DNA of 64,000 bases from Legionella saoudiensis (GTDB taxonomy: Bacteria > Pseudomonadota > Gammaproteobacteria > Legionellales > Legionellaceae), in assembly GCF_001465875.1 (NCBI RefSeq), contig NZ_LN901322.1:310001-374000 (forward strand), in the 5' to 3' direction. The notes below the pieces were generated by a model, which saw nothing but the letters and a program-made list of their open reading frames with translations, made no database searches and had not been told where the DNA came from. Positions 44,748-55,005 of this stretch are shown here, in pieces; position 1 is the first letter of the stretch, and each line of letters begins with the position of its first letter. Made by a program: the position numbers and the translations under genes.

Positions 44748-47700
44748 TGACCATGATCAAGGATGAAGCTTTATCAAAATTAGCAGAATACTTTGGCATC
44801 CAAATCACTTATAAAAATGCCTGGGGAAATACAGTAGAAGCCCAAGATGAGCAACTGATTAGAATACTAAATCTATTGGGTGTGCCTATTCGTGAGGCTT
44901 GTGAAGCCCAAACCTATTTAACAAAGTGTGTGCAGGAAAAAATAGAGCAAAAAATTGATAAAGTTCATGTCGCTTGGGATGGAAAATGCCAAATCCCCTT
45001 GTATTTAGCAGATAAGGAAAATTATGAAAGCCTAGAGTACAGTATTCATTTGGAAGATGGTTCAACCATGCAATCCGCAGTAAACTTGAAAAAAATTGCC
45101 GTGAAAGAAATAAGCACCTACCCACTGCGTTTTTTTAAAAAAATATTTAAATTGCCCTTATTGCCTATGGGGTATCATCAGTTAAGTTTTAACTTAGATA
45201 AGCAAACCATTCATAGTCTTATTATCAGTGCTCCTTCTAAAATGAATACGGAGAAAATAGGAAAAGAAAAACTGTTTGGCTTTTTTGCTCCTATTTATGC
45301 ACTTCACGATCAAAAAAACCCGGTGTGCGGCGATTTGGGTACGTTAAGAAGATGGGCAGACTGGCTGGCAGAAGAAGATGCGAAAGTCATTGCTACCACC
45401 CCAATTTTTGCCGCCTTTTTAAATGAACTGTATGAGCAAAGCCCTTATTCGCCAGTCAGCCGTATGTTTTTAAATGAACTGTATTTGGAGCTTGAACATG
45501 CTCCGATGCCTAAGCATATTAAGACACAGGACCAGATCCCCTTTAAAGAAGTTGCAGCTTATAAGAGAAAAATCATAGAGCAAGAATGGGAGCCTGAAAA
45601 GATGAACGATCCCAGATTGCAGAAATACATCGCCAGGCATCAAGAGGCACCGCAGTATGCTTTGTTCCGCGCGTATATGGAGCAACAGCGCAGCTCCTGG
45701 AAAAACTGGCCCGAACCTGAAAAACAAGGTGCAATTGAATTAACATCCAAACTTGAAAACAGCTATCACTACCACCTTTATGTACAATGGCAATTAAATG
45801 AGCAATTAAATGCCTTAAAACAACAATTAAACCAGCAAGGGCAGCTCCTCTATCTTGATTTACCAATAGGAGTACATCATGATGGCTTTGATGCCTGGAA
45901 ATATCAAAACTTATTTGTTCAACAAGCCAGTATTGGCTCCCCACCTGATCCTGTTTTTCAACAAGGCCAAAATTGGGGCTTGCCTCCATTAAATCCTTTA
46001 ATGCTTCGCGAACAACATTACTCTTATTTTATTACGATGCTTCGCTATATTCTTCCCTATATTGATATTTTACGTATTGATCATGTTATGGGTTTTCACC
46101 GTCTTTTTTGGATCCCCGAAGGGTCTTCAGCTGAGCAAGGAGTTTATGTACAGTATCAACCAGAAGAAGTTTATGCCATTTTATCGCTTGAATCTCATCG
46201 TCATCAGGTCAGTTTAATTGGTGAAAATTTAGGAACCGTTCCTCCAGAAACTAATTCAATGATGAAGAAACATGCCCTGCTGCAAATGCATGTTTTACAA
46301 TATCAACTCGACTCCAAACGCGGCATTATGCCTTCATCTCCATGGATGGCTGCTGGCTTAAATACCCATGACATGCCCACTTTCCTCGCATATTGCCAAG
46401 CGCTGGATTTACAAAAAAAATTCGCAGAACAGGTGTTCACTGAACCACAGTATCAAAGAGAACGCCAATTACGGAAAAAAAATCTTTTAAAGCTAGAACA
46501 AATAAGCGCTGATTTTCCAGGTGATATTTTTGAAAAAAGTGTTTGCTTGTTAGCAGACAGTAAGGCGCAAATTTTAATAATTCAGCTTGAAGATTTATGG
46601 CGCGAATCTCAATCGCAAAATACGCCGAATGAAGAAAGTAGCGCCAACTGGTGCCGACAGTTAGCTTATTCATTAGAGCAAATGGCTTCTTCAACACAAA
46701 TCAGCACCTTAATGAAAGAAATTAGCCGATATAGAAAAGATCAGCATACCAGTAAACCTTATTTGAGCCCCGAAGACATTTATCTTTTTAATGAAGGAAC
46801 ACATTACCGCCTTTATGAGTACTTAGGCGCACACCCAGTAATTGAAAATGGTATTAAAGGGACGAATTTTTCAGTATGGGCTCCCAGTGCGCATAAAGTA
46901 TTCGTTATTGGTTCGTTTAATAATTGGGATAAAAATGCAAATCCGATGAACATGATTGGCTCCTCAGGAATTTGGCAAACTTTTATTCCTGAAGCACAAC
47001 CCAATGATTTATATAAGTTTTACATTGAATCCAATCATCCTCATCATACGCCGGAACACCTTGATCCCTTTATGTTTTATCAAGAATGTGCACCGAAAAC
47101 CGCATCGATTATTTGGCAATCCAGCTATGAATGGCATGACCAAGAATGGATGAAAAACCGGCATAAATATCAAGACATGAATCATCCCATGTCCATTTAT
47201 GAAATGCATATTGGCTCATGGAAAAGAGTTCCTGAGGAAGATAATCGCTTCTTAAATTACCGAGAACTGGCGCCACTACTCACCGAATATTTAGTGAAAA
47301 TGCAATTTACCCATGTAGAATTTTTACCTATCATGGAACATCCTTTTTATGGCTCCTGGGGTTACCAGACTTTAGGCTATTTTGCCCCCACCTCACGTTA
47401 TGGTACACCGGATGATTTTAAATTTTTAATCGACTACCTGCATCAGCATAATATTGGTGTAATTCTTGATTGGGTGCCATCACATTTTCCTAATGATGCT
47501 CATGGGCTTGCCTATTTTGATGGCACTCATTTATATGAACACGCCGATGTAAAAAAAGGATTTCACCCAGATTGGAAGAGCGCTATCTTTAATTATGGCC
47601 GTCATGAAGTAAAAGCATTTTTAATAAGCAGCGCTCTGTTTTGGTTAGATAAATACCATATTGATTGCTTACGCGTTGATGCCGTAGCCTCCATGTTGTA

Positions 47701-48640
47701 TTTAAATTATTCTCGAAAGCCGGGAGAATGGATACCCAATGAATATGGTGGTCACGAAAATCTTGAAGCAATTCATTTCTTAAAAGAGCTCAATGAAACC
47801 CTATATCGTACATACCCCGATATCCACATCTTTGCCGAAGAATCTACCGCCTGGCCCGGAGTCTCTCGTCCTACCTACGCCGGAGGACTAGGATTTGGCT
47901 TTAAATGGGATATGGGTTGGATGCATGATACTTTGGATTATTTTAGAAAAGACCCACTTTATCGCCGTTTTCATCACCATCAACTTACGTTTCGCATGAT
48001 TTATGCATTTACGGAAAATTTTGTACTTTCCCTATCTCATGATGAAGTAGTTTATGGAAAAGGCTCTTTGGTTAATAAAATGCCAGGAAATGAACAAGAA
48101 CAATTTGCCAATGTACGTGTTTTGTATGCCTATATGTTTGCGCTCCCCGGAAAAAAATTGCTGTTTATGGGAGACGAATACGGGCAACGCAGCGAATGGA
48201 ATCATGAGCAAAGTCTTGATTGGCATGTACTGGATTATGCAATACATCAAGGCTTACAGGCCTGGGTTGCCCAATTAAATCACCTGTATCGTAGTGAAGC
48301 AGCCTTAAACCATTATGATTTTGAGCAGGCCGGCTTTGAATGGCTTGATACCAATGATATGGATCAGAGCATCTACACCTTTTTGCGCAAATCCAGTGAT
48401 GAACAGCTCATTTTAATCGTTTTAAATTGTACTCCCATTCCACGAACTGCCTATCGCATTGGTCTTCCTAGGGCAGGTTGCTGGAAACTTCTTGCCAGTA
48501 GTAGCGACCCTAAATATGGTGGAACCGAAAGCCACACTCCGGAGTTAACCACGGAAGATTTGGGCTCGCACCAACACCCCTACTCAGTCCAACTGGACCT
48601 CCCAGGGCTTAGTGCAGGATTTTACAAATGGAAAAATTAA
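44747..48640 (+). CDS. MalQ-GlgB fusion: 4-alpha-glucanotransferase plus branching enzyme
   Basis: 1297 residues in one frame. Residues 1-665 are amylomaltase (GH77): LFGFFAPIYALHDQKNPVCGDLGTL, IDHVMGFHRLFWIPEG (D445), LIGENLGTVP (E493), NTHDMPTF (D542). Residues about 680-1297 are branching enzyme (GH13_9): YRLYEYLGAHP, NFSVWAPSAHKVFVIGSFNNW, CLRVDAVASMLYLNYSR (D978), FAEESTAWPGVSRP (E1031), LSHDEVVYGKGSLVNKM. The two activities act one after another on linear glucan: chain rearrangement, then alpha-1,6 branching. The frame is continuous across the linker, and both active sites look complete. As one protein this is unusual. The gene starts on the last base of treS and runs 13 bases into treZ. 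Confidence 0.92.
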   Translation: MTMIKDEALSKLAEYFGIQITYKNAWGNTVEAQDEQLIRILNLLGVPIREACEAQTYLTKCVQEKIEQKIDKVHVAWDGKCQIPLYLADKENYESLEYSIHLEDGSTMQSAVNLKKIAVKEISTYPLRFFKKIFKLPLLPMGYHQLSFNLDKQTIHSLIISAPSKMNTEKIGKEKLFGFFAPIYALHDQKNPVCGDLGTLRRWADWLAEEDAKVIATTPIFAAFLNELYEQSPYSPVSRMFLNELYLELEHAPMPKHIKTQDQIPFKEVAAYKRKIIEQEWEPEKMNDPRLQKYIARHQEAPQYALFRAYMEQQRSSWKNWPEPEKQGAIELTSKLENSYHYHLYVQWQLNEQLNALKQQLNQQGQLLYLDLPIGVHHDGFDAWKYQNLFVQQASIGSPPDPVFQQGQNWGLPPLNPLMLREQHYSYFITMLRYILPYIDILRIDHVMGFHRLFWIPEGSSAEQGVYVQYQPEEVYAILSLESHRHQVSLIGENLGTVPPETNSMMKKHALLQMHVLQYQLDSKRGIMPSSPWMAAGLNTHDMPTFLAYCQALDLQKKFAEQVFTEPQYQRERQLRKKNLLKLEQISADFPGDIFEKSVCLLADSKAQILIIQLEDLWRESQSQNTPNEESSANWCRQLAYSLEQMASSTQISTLMKEISRYRKDQHTSKPYLSPEDIYLFNEGTHYRLYEYLGAHPVIENGIKGTNFSVWAPSAHKVFVIGSFNNWDKNANPMNMIGSSGIWQTFIPEAQPNDLYKFYIESNHPHHTPEHLDPFMFYQECAPKTASIIWQSSYEWHDQEWMKNRHKYQDMNHPMSIYEMHIGSWKRVPEEDNRFLNYRELAPLLTEYLVKMQFTHVEFLPIMEHPFYGSWGYQTLGYFAPTSRYGTPDDFKFLIDYLHQHNIGVILDWVPSHFPNDAHGLAYFDGTHLYEHADVKKGFHPDWKSAIFNYGRHEVKAFLISSALFWLDKYHIDCLRVDAVASMLYLNYSRKPGEWIPNEYGGHENLEAIHFLKELNETLYRTYPDIHIFAEESTAWPGVSRPTYAGGLGFGFKWDMGWMHDTLDYFRKDPLYRRFHHHQLTFRMIYAFTENFVLSLSHDEVVYGKGSLVNKMPGNEQEQFANVRVLYAYMFALPGKKLLFMGDEYGQRSEWNHEQSLDWHVLDYAIHQGLQAWVAQLNHLYRSEAALNHYDFEQAGFEWLDTNDMDQSIYTFLRKSSDEQLILIVLNCTPIPRTAYRIGLPRAGCWKLLASSSDPKYGGTESHTPELTTEDLGSHQHPYSVQLDLPGLSAGFYKWKN

Positions 48641-50433
48641 TCATGCAACGTCACTTAGGTGCCTGCCTTAAAAAAGATGGAACCTGTGAATTTACTTTAT
48701 GGGCACCATGGATTCCGAAGCTTGAGGTAGAAATTCATTCCGTACAACAGAAAAACATCTATCGCCTGCCGATGCAACGTTTAAAAACCGGCTACTTTTA
48801 TGCTAAAACCAAGTCAGTTGTCGCCGGAGATCGTTATTACTTTTGTGGGAATGAAACTCGTTTTCCTGATCCCGCCTCAACTTATCAGCCCGAAGGAATT
48901 CATGGTCCATCAGAAATCATCGAGCAAACTCATGCCGCTGCATGGAAGCGAATTAGCTTATCTAAATATATTATTTATGAGTTGCATGTTGGAACCTTTA
49001 CCGAGGAAGGGACTTTTGCAGCCATTATTCCGCATTTAGCAGAACTTAAGGAGCTTGGTGTTACAGCGATTGAGATTATGCCGGTGGCCCAATTTTCCGG
49101 AACACGGAATTGGGGCTATGATGGCGTCTTTCCTTTTGCAGTGCAAAACTCATACGGTGGCCCTCAGGGTTTAAAGCAACTTATCAACGCCTGCCATAAA
49201 ATGAAGCTCGCCGTCATTTTGGATGTGGTTTATAACCATATTGGCCCTGAAGGAAATATTTTGCCCTTACTCGCCCCTTATTTTACCGATAAATATCACA
49301 CCCCTTGGGGCCAAAGTCTCAACTTTGATGATGCATTAAACCAAGAAGTACGAACGTATTTCATTGAAAATGCAGTCTATTGGTTTACGGAATATGGTGT
49401 TGATGCCTTACGTCTTGATGCTCTCCATGCCATTGTCGATAATTCAGCCTATCCTTTTTTAGAAGAATTAGCCGATGAAATCGCTAATTTATCGCAAAAA
49501 ACAGGCCAGAAATATTATTTAATCGCAGAGAGCAGTGCTAATGATCCTCGCCTCGTTCGCTCTAAGAAAGAGCATGGATTTGGATTACATGCGCAATGGA
49601 ACGATGAGTTTCATCATGCGCTACACAGTATTTTAACCACAGAACAATTTGATTATTACGCCGATTTTGGTGATCTCCACTTATTTTTAAAAGCTTATAC
49701 TGAGGGCTATGCCTATTCGGGGCAATATTCCATATTCCGCCAAAAACCCCATGGAAGAAGCTCAGCCACTCTACCCGCAAATCGTTTTGTCGTATTTCTG
49801 CAAAATCATGATCACATTGGAAACCGTCCTTTTGGCGATCGCTTAACGCATTTATTAAGCCCCATGCAACTTAAGTTTGCGGCAGCCCTTTTATTTTTTT
49901 CGCCCTACATCCCGCTTATTTTTATGGGAGAAGAATATGCGGAAACGGCTCCTTTTTATTATTTTATCAGCCATGAAGGGAAGGAACTTATCGAAGCAGT
50001 TCGCCAAGGACGCATTAAGGAATTTTCCTCTATGGCTCAGGCAACAGACTTACCGGATCCTCAGCTGGAAAATACATTCACTCTATGCAAACTCAATCAC
50101 GAATTAAAAAGTAAAACTTGGCATCGAGAGATTTGGGAGTTTTATAAGAAACTTATTCACTTACGAAAAACCAAGCCTGCTCTATCTCATTTAAGTAAAA
50201 AAAATATGTCCATAAAGCTTGTTGATGAAAAACTAGTATTTATCACGCGACATACTCAGCATCAGCACCTACTGCTTATCGCAAATTTTTCACATCATGC
50301 GCTGCATTATGCCCCTTATTTAGATCTTAACTCCTGGAGCTGTATTCTTAGCTCTTACCCCTATGAACGGACCCATCAAGAACTACCAGCCTATGGTATT
50401 CTGATATTTGAAAAGGAATGTGAACATGAATAA
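48628..50433 (+). CDS. treZ: TreZ: malto-oligosyltrehalose trehalohydrolase
   Basis: 601 residues, normal length. Motifs: HLGACLKKDGTCEFTLWAPW (early-set domain), YIIYELHVGTFTEEGTFAAII, AVILDVVYNHIGPEGN, GVDALRLDALHAIVDNS (D264), YLIAESSANDPRL (E301) and FLQNHDHIGNRPFGDRL. It releases trehalose from malto-oligosyltrehalose. Its partner TreY is two genes downstream, with a GH57 gene in between. The ATG at 48628 with AGGA upstream is inside the end of the MalQ-GlgB gene; an ATG at 48643 is an alternative start. Confidence 0.93.
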   Translation: MEKLIMQRHLGACLKKDGTCEFTLWAPWIPKLEVEIHSVQQKNIYRLPMQRLKTGYFYAKTKSVVAGDRYYFCGNETRFPDPASTYQPEGIHGPSEIIEQTHAAAWKRISLSKYIIYELHVGTFTEEGTFAAIIPHLAELKELGVTAIEIMPVAQFSGTRNWGYDGVFPFAVQNSYGGPQGLKQLINACHKMKLAVILDVVYNHIGPEGNILPLLAPYFTDKYHTPWGQSLNFDDALNQEVRTYFIENAVYWFTEYGVDALRLDALHAIVDNSAYPFLEELADEIANLSQKTGQKYYLIAESSANDPRLVRSKKEHGFGLHAQWNDEFHHALHSILTTEQFDYYADFGDLHLFLKAYTEGYAYSGQYSIFRQKPHGRSSATLPANRFVVFLQNHDHIGNRPFGDRLTHLLSPMQLKFAAALLFFSPYIPLIFMGEEYAETAPFYYFISHEGKELIEAVRQGRIKEFSSMAQATDLPDPQLENTFTLCKLNHELKSKTWHREIWEFYKKLIHLRKTKPALSHLSKKNMSIKLVDEKLVFITRHTQHQHLLLIANFSHHALHYAPYLDLNSWSCILSSYPYERTHQELPAYGILIFEKECEHE

Positions 50434-52783
50434 ATACATCTGCATCCACGGACATTTTTATCAACCTCCACGTGAAAATCCTTGGTTAGAGGCAATTGAA
50501 AACCAAAGTTCCGCGAAACCTTATCCCAATTGGAATGAACGTATTTCCGAGGAATGCTATGTTGCCAATTCCGCAGCACGTATATTAAATGGTGAAGATA
50601 AAATTACAGACATTGTTAATAATTATGCAAAAATAAGTTTCAATTTTGGTCCCACCTTGCTTTCTTGGGTGAAAGATAAAAAGCCCGAGTTACTACAAGC
50701 GCTGTATGATGCAGATCAAAACAGTCAAAAAAATTTGAACGGCCATGGCAATGCCATCGCTCAGGCATATAACCATATGATCATGCCCTTGGCGAATACA
50801 CGGGATAAATACACGCAAATTTATTGGGGCATTATCGATTTTGAACGCTATTTTCACCGCAAACCGGAAGGAATGTGGCTTCCAGAAACTGCTGTAGACT
50901 TGGAAACCTTGGATATAATGAGTGAAATGGGCATTAAATTTACTATTCTTGCCCCCAACCAAGTCAAACAAATTCGTTCTTTAGAAGACGACCAGTGGCA
51001 TCAAGATTTTTCTATTGGAACCCCCTACGTACAATCCTTGCCTTCAGGTAGAGAAATTACTTTATTTATTTACGATGGTTCCGTAGCGAAAGCAGTAGCT
51101 TTTGAAAAATTATTAACGCATGGCGAAGACTTCGCTCATCGTCTTTTGGACAATTTTCCCGAATCATATACCGAGAACACCTTAATGCATATAGCTACTG
51201 ATGGTGAAACCTATGGTCATCATCATGCCCATGGTGATATGGGATTAGCGTACGCTTTACATTATATGGAGCAAGATCCTGAAATAAAATTGACCAACTA
51301 CGGACATTTTATGGAAATTCAGCCTGCGCAATTCGCTATAGAGATTCATGAAAACTCTTCCTGGAGCTGCGCTCATGGAGTTGAACGTTGGCGTAGTGAT
51401 TGTGGCTGTAGCGCAGGAGGAATATGGCATCAACAATGGCGTGAGCCGTTAAGAAATGCCCTGGATTGGTTACGTGATGCACTAATTCCTATATTTGAAG
51501 AGCAAATGAGCGAATTAGTGAATGATCCATGGGAAGCGCGCAATCAATATATTAAGGTCATTCATGATCGCACTGCAACCGAGGAATTTCTTACCTCTCA
51601 AGCCAAAAAAGAACTAAATGCTGATGAAAAAAAGACTGTACTTAAATGGATGGAGCTACAAAGACATGCAATGCTGATGTATACCAGTTGTGGCTGGTTT
51701 TTTGATGAGTTATCAGGAATAGAAACCGTCCAAGTTATTAAATATGCGGCGCGCGTTATTCAATTAGCATACGAGCTGACAAATGAAGATTATGAATCTG
51801 AATTTGTTAAAAAGCTGGCGCTTGCTCCATCAAATATTCCTGAATATGGGAATGGGGAAAAAATATATAATATGTTCGTTAAACCCCAACGAATAAATTT
51901 ATTTAACGTTTCCGCACATCTGGCCGCAAGTCTACCTTTTAGCGAATATGAAGATGAAATAAAAATATATTGTTATAAAGCCGCGTTACAAAACACCCGA
52001 GACACGACTTTAGGTAAAGAACAATTAATAAGTGGCACATTTCTTGTTCAATCAGAAATAACCTGGGAAACCTTAAATATTTGGTATGCCGTTTTTTATC
52101 AAGGGGACCAAAATCTGATTTGCGCCATTAAAGAGCCTCATACCGGTTTACAAGAAATTGAAGATTCACTGCATACAGCCTTTGATAAAGGAGATAATTT
52201 TGAGGTAGTCACTTTATTTAAAACCCATTTCGGAGATCAAACTATTTCCTTAAGGGATTTATTTTATGACATGAAATTAAAGATCACCCAGGAAATTTTA
52301 TCTTCTGTATTGGCCGATTTAGAAAATAGTGAGCAATTATTTTTTGAGAAAAACCTAACACTAATTAATTTTATCGCCACCTTAAATATTGAATTGCCGC
52401 ACACCATCCACAATCTGCTTAATTCGCTTCTTAATAGAGACATTCTCTTTTATTTTTCTAAAGAAAATTTTCACATAGAAACCTTAATAACTTTATTTGA
52501 AAAAGCAAAGCTATTTAAGCTTGACCTCGAACAAGAAAGTATTGCTTATGCCGCCAATCAGTTTCTAAAGGAACAGGCTGACTTACTGGAGCAGCAAATT
52601 AGCGATAAAGATTTTGTACAGTACTTAATTGAAATCGTTAATTTCATTAAAAGCCTACCCATCCAAATTAACTTATGGAGCTTGCAAAATAAAATATACA
52701 ACCTGACCAAAAAAGATCATGGAGCCCAAGAAAACCCCTTAATTCAAGAGCTTGCCGCAAGCCTTCATTTGGAGATAAATTAA
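50426..52783 (+). CDS. GH57 family glycosidase (DUF3536 type)
   Basis: I chose the ATG at 50426, with AAGGA upstream, over a TTG at 50408; about 785 residues. The N-terminal GH57 barrel shows ICIHGHFYQPPRENPWLEAIE, a catalytic Glu in GMWLPETAVDLETL (E154) and the acid Asp in ATDGETYGHHHAHGDMGL (D259). The C-terminal half (about 300-785) matches the DUF3536 kind of helical extension. Members of this family act on alpha-glucans, but the exact reaction is not settled. Its place between treZ and treY, in a locus with no TreX/GlgX-type debranching enzyme, suggests it trims or debranches glucan to feed TreY. That role is an inference. Confidence 0.85.
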   Translation: MNKYICIHGHFYQPPRENPWLEAIENQSSAKPYPNWNERISEECYVANSAARILNGEDKITDIVNNYAKISFNFGPTLLSWVKDKKPELLQALYDADQNSQKNLNGHGNAIAQAYNHMIMPLANTRDKYTQIYWGIIDFERYFHRKPEGMWLPETAVDLETLDIMSEMGIKFTILAPNQVKQIRSLEDDQWHQDFSIGTPYVQSLPSGREITLFIYDGSVAKAVAFEKLLTHGEDFAHRLLDNFPESYTENTLMHIATDGETYGHHHAHGDMGLAYALHYMEQDPEIKLTNYGHFMEIQPAQFAIEIHENSSWSCAHGVERWRSDCGCSAGGIWHQQWREPLRNALDWLRDALIPIFEEQMSELVNDPWEARNQYIKVIHDRTATEEFLTSQAKKELNADEKKTVLKWMELQRHAMLMYTSCGWFFDELSGIETVQVIKYAARVIQLAYELTNEDYESEFVKKLALAPSNIPEYGNGEKIYNMFVKPQRINLFNVSAHLAASLPFSEYEDEIKIYCYKAALQNTRDTTLGKEQLISGTFLVQSEITWETLNIWYAVFYQGDQNLICAIKEPHTGLQEIEDSLHTAFDKGDNFEVVTLFKTHFGDQTISLRDLFYDMKLKITQEILSSVLADLENSEQLFFEKNLTLINFIATLNIELPHTIHNLLNSLLNRDILFYFSKENFHIETLITLFEKAKLFKLDLEQESIAYAANQFLKEQADLLEQQISDKDFVQYLIEIVNFIKSLPIQINLWSLQNKIYNLTKKDHGAQENPLIQELAASLHLEIN

Positions 52784-55005
52784 TGCATATTCCCCTCTCC
52801 TTGTATCGCGTTCAGCTTAATGAAGAATTTTCTTTGCAGCAATTAAGTTCATTGCTGCCTTATTTTAAAAAGTTGGGACTTAGCGATCTCTACCTATCGC
52901 CTATTTTACAAGCACAACCAGGGAGCACGCATGGCTATAACACGACAGACTTTGAGAAGATTAATCCTGAGCTGGGTGGGATTGAAGCCTTATACCAACT
53001 TCACCATCAATTAAAGCAACAGGAGCTTGGGTTATGCCTGGATATAGTGCCTAATCATATGGCTGCAACCCCGGAAAATCCTTACTGGAATGAGGTGCTG
53101 GAAAAAGGAAAAGCATCCGCTTATGCTGATTTTTTTGACATTAACTGGGAAAAATCAACGGCGCAAAAACTTGTTTATCGCCGATTCTTTGATATTAACG
53201 AATTAGTTTGCCTTCACACGGAAGACCCTCGCGTTTTTCAGCAAACACACCGCTTACTGCTGAAACTAATTCAGGAGCACGTGATTACCAGCTTGCGCAT
53301 TGATCATATTGATGGCTTAAGAGATCCCCTTTCCTATTTAAATCGTCTCAAAGAATCTATTGGCGTACCCTTCCACATCGTGGCCGAAAAAATTTTAGGA
53401 TATAACGAGCAACTGCCTAATAATTGGCCTTTATGCGGGACTACAGGTTATGACTTTTTAAATGAAGTGAATCAAGTATTAATTGAAGAAACGGGGTTGC
53501 ATCAACTGGTCTCTTTTTATGAGCAAATAACGCCGGAAAAGAAAACCATGCAGCAAGTTAAACGCGAATCGCTCCGATATGTAATAACTAATTTGTTTCC
53601 GAACGAATTTAGACGCTTATGTGAAAAACTAAAAAAAATTCTCGGCCCTAATACCGAAGAGATTGATGAACTATTTTTAGAGTTTTCGACCTTAATGCCT
53701 AGATATCGAATTTATGATCATGTGGAATCCAAAGACATTATCGAACACATTTTCTCGCAAATACCAAATAGCACCTACTCCAATCAATTTAAGTCCTTAT
53801 TAAATAATGACCTCACATCCCTTACCCCACAGCAAAAAGTATTATGGCATCAATGGCGTAATGACTGGGAGGTATTTAGCGGGCCGGTTATGGCTAAGGG
53901 GTTCGAGGATACCGCCTGTTATAATTACTACCCTCTTCTTTCCCTTAACGAGGTAGGCAGTTCTCCTGAAAATTTCCAAAACGCAGGCTCTTTAGAACGT
54001 TTTCATCAATTTAACCAGCAAAAACAAAAATTATGGCCCTATAGTTTTAATACTACGTCAACTCATGACAGCAAACGCAGCGAAGACGTACGCGCACGCT
54101 TAGATGTCTTAAGCGAGTTACATTATGAATGGACCCAACTTCTAGAGCATTGGTTGGTGAAAAGCTTAGCTAAAAAACCTTCTGAGGCATATCCCGATTT
54201 ATTAGATAAATTATTTATTTATCAATCCCTACTTGGAGTATGGCCTTTACAGCATGATGATGAATTGAGCACTCGGATGACCGAGGTATTAATTAAAACC
54301 GTGCGAGAACGCAAAGATCATTCATCATGGATGTCTCCCAACTCATCGTATGAAGAAGCATGTACCCAATTTTTAAAATCACTTCTTCATGATCAGCAGT
54401 TTATGGATGACTTTCTCCCCTTTCAAAAGAAAATAGCCTTTTATGGAATGCTCAATTCTTTAACACAAATCATTTTAAAAATGACTTGTCCCGGGCTTCC
54501 AGACATTTATCAAGGAAATGAAACCTGGCGTTTTGATTTAGTTGATCCCGATAACCGTAGACCAATTAACTATCAACATCTGCACCAGCTTTTTAGCGAT
54601 CAACCTTTATCTGATTTATTGTCCTCATGGCAAGATGGGAAAATTAAATTCAATTTAACCAAAACACTTTTATTTATTCGCCGATCGCATAAAAATTTGT
54701 TTCTCTTTGGTGATTATCATCCTTTACCTATTCATGGATCACAACATAAAAATATCATCGCCTTTGTAAGGCAATATAAGGAAGAAAAAATAGCCCTAAT
54801 TACCTGTCGCTGGTTTTCACAAATTATACCGCCTAATTTGCCCTGGTCGAGTAACTACTTTACTGATGAATATTGTTTATTTTCAGAGAGTCAATGCATT
54901 TCATTACTTAATGGAGAGCAATTTTTAATGGAGAATGGAACTCTTTGGGTGAAAGACCTGTTGAGAGTTCTTCCCTTTAATCTTATAAAAATTCTACCGA
55001 AATGA
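52783..55005 (+). CDS. treY: TreY: malto-oligosyltrehalose synthase
   Basis: 740 residues. Motifs: PLSLYRVQLNEEFSLQQL, LYLSPILQAQPGSTHGYNTTD, GLCLDIVPNHMAA, SLRIDHIDGLRDP (D174), HIVAEKILGYNEQLP (E202), NTTSTHDSKRSEDVRARL and CPGLPDIYQGNE. It converts the reducing end of an alpha-1,4-glucan to a trehalose unit, which TreZ then cuts off. It starts on the last base of the GH57 gene (TAATG) and is the last gene of the operon; a 12-bp hairpin follows at 55063. All signature regions are intact. Confidence 0.94.
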   Translation: MHIPLSLYRVQLNEEFSLQQLSSLLPYFKKLGLSDLYLSPILQAQPGSTHGYNTTDFEKINPELGGIEALYQLHHQLKQQELGLCLDIVPNHMAATPENPYWNEVLEKGKASAYADFFDINWEKSTAQKLVYRRFFDINELVCLHTEDPRVFQQTHRLLLKLIQEHVITSLRIDHIDGLRDPLSYLNRLKESIGVPFHIVAEKILGYNEQLPNNWPLCGTTGYDFLNEVNQVLIEETGLHQLVSFYEQITPEKKTMQQVKRESLRYVITNLFPNEFRRLCEKLKKILGPNTEEIDELFLEFSTLMPRYRIYDHVESKDIIEHIFSQIPNSTYSNQFKSLLNNDLTSLTPQQKVLWHQWRNDWEVFSGPVMAKGFEDTACYNYYPLLSLNEVGSSPENFQNAGSLERFHQFNQQKQKLWPYSFNTTSTHDSKRSEDVRARLDVLSELHYEWTQLLEHWLVKSLAKKPSEAYPDLLDKLFIYQSLLGVWPLQHDDELSTRMTEVLIKTVRERKDHSSWMSPNSSYEEACTQFLKSLLHDQQFMDDFLPFQKKIAFYGMLNSLTQIILKMTCPGLPDIYQGNETWRFDLVDPDNRRPINYQHLHQLFSDQPLSDLLSSWQDGKIKFNLTKTLLFIRRSHKNLFLFGDYHPLPIHGSQHKNIIAFVRQYKEEKIALITCRWFSQIIPPNLPWSSNYFTDEYCLFSESQCISLLNGEQFLMENGTLWVKDLLRVLPFNLIKILPK

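Noticed and set aside
45573-45989. 138-residue minus-strand frame inside MalQ-GlgB
   Set aside because: It lies antisense to well-conserved GH77 sequence; composition fits a shadow frame.
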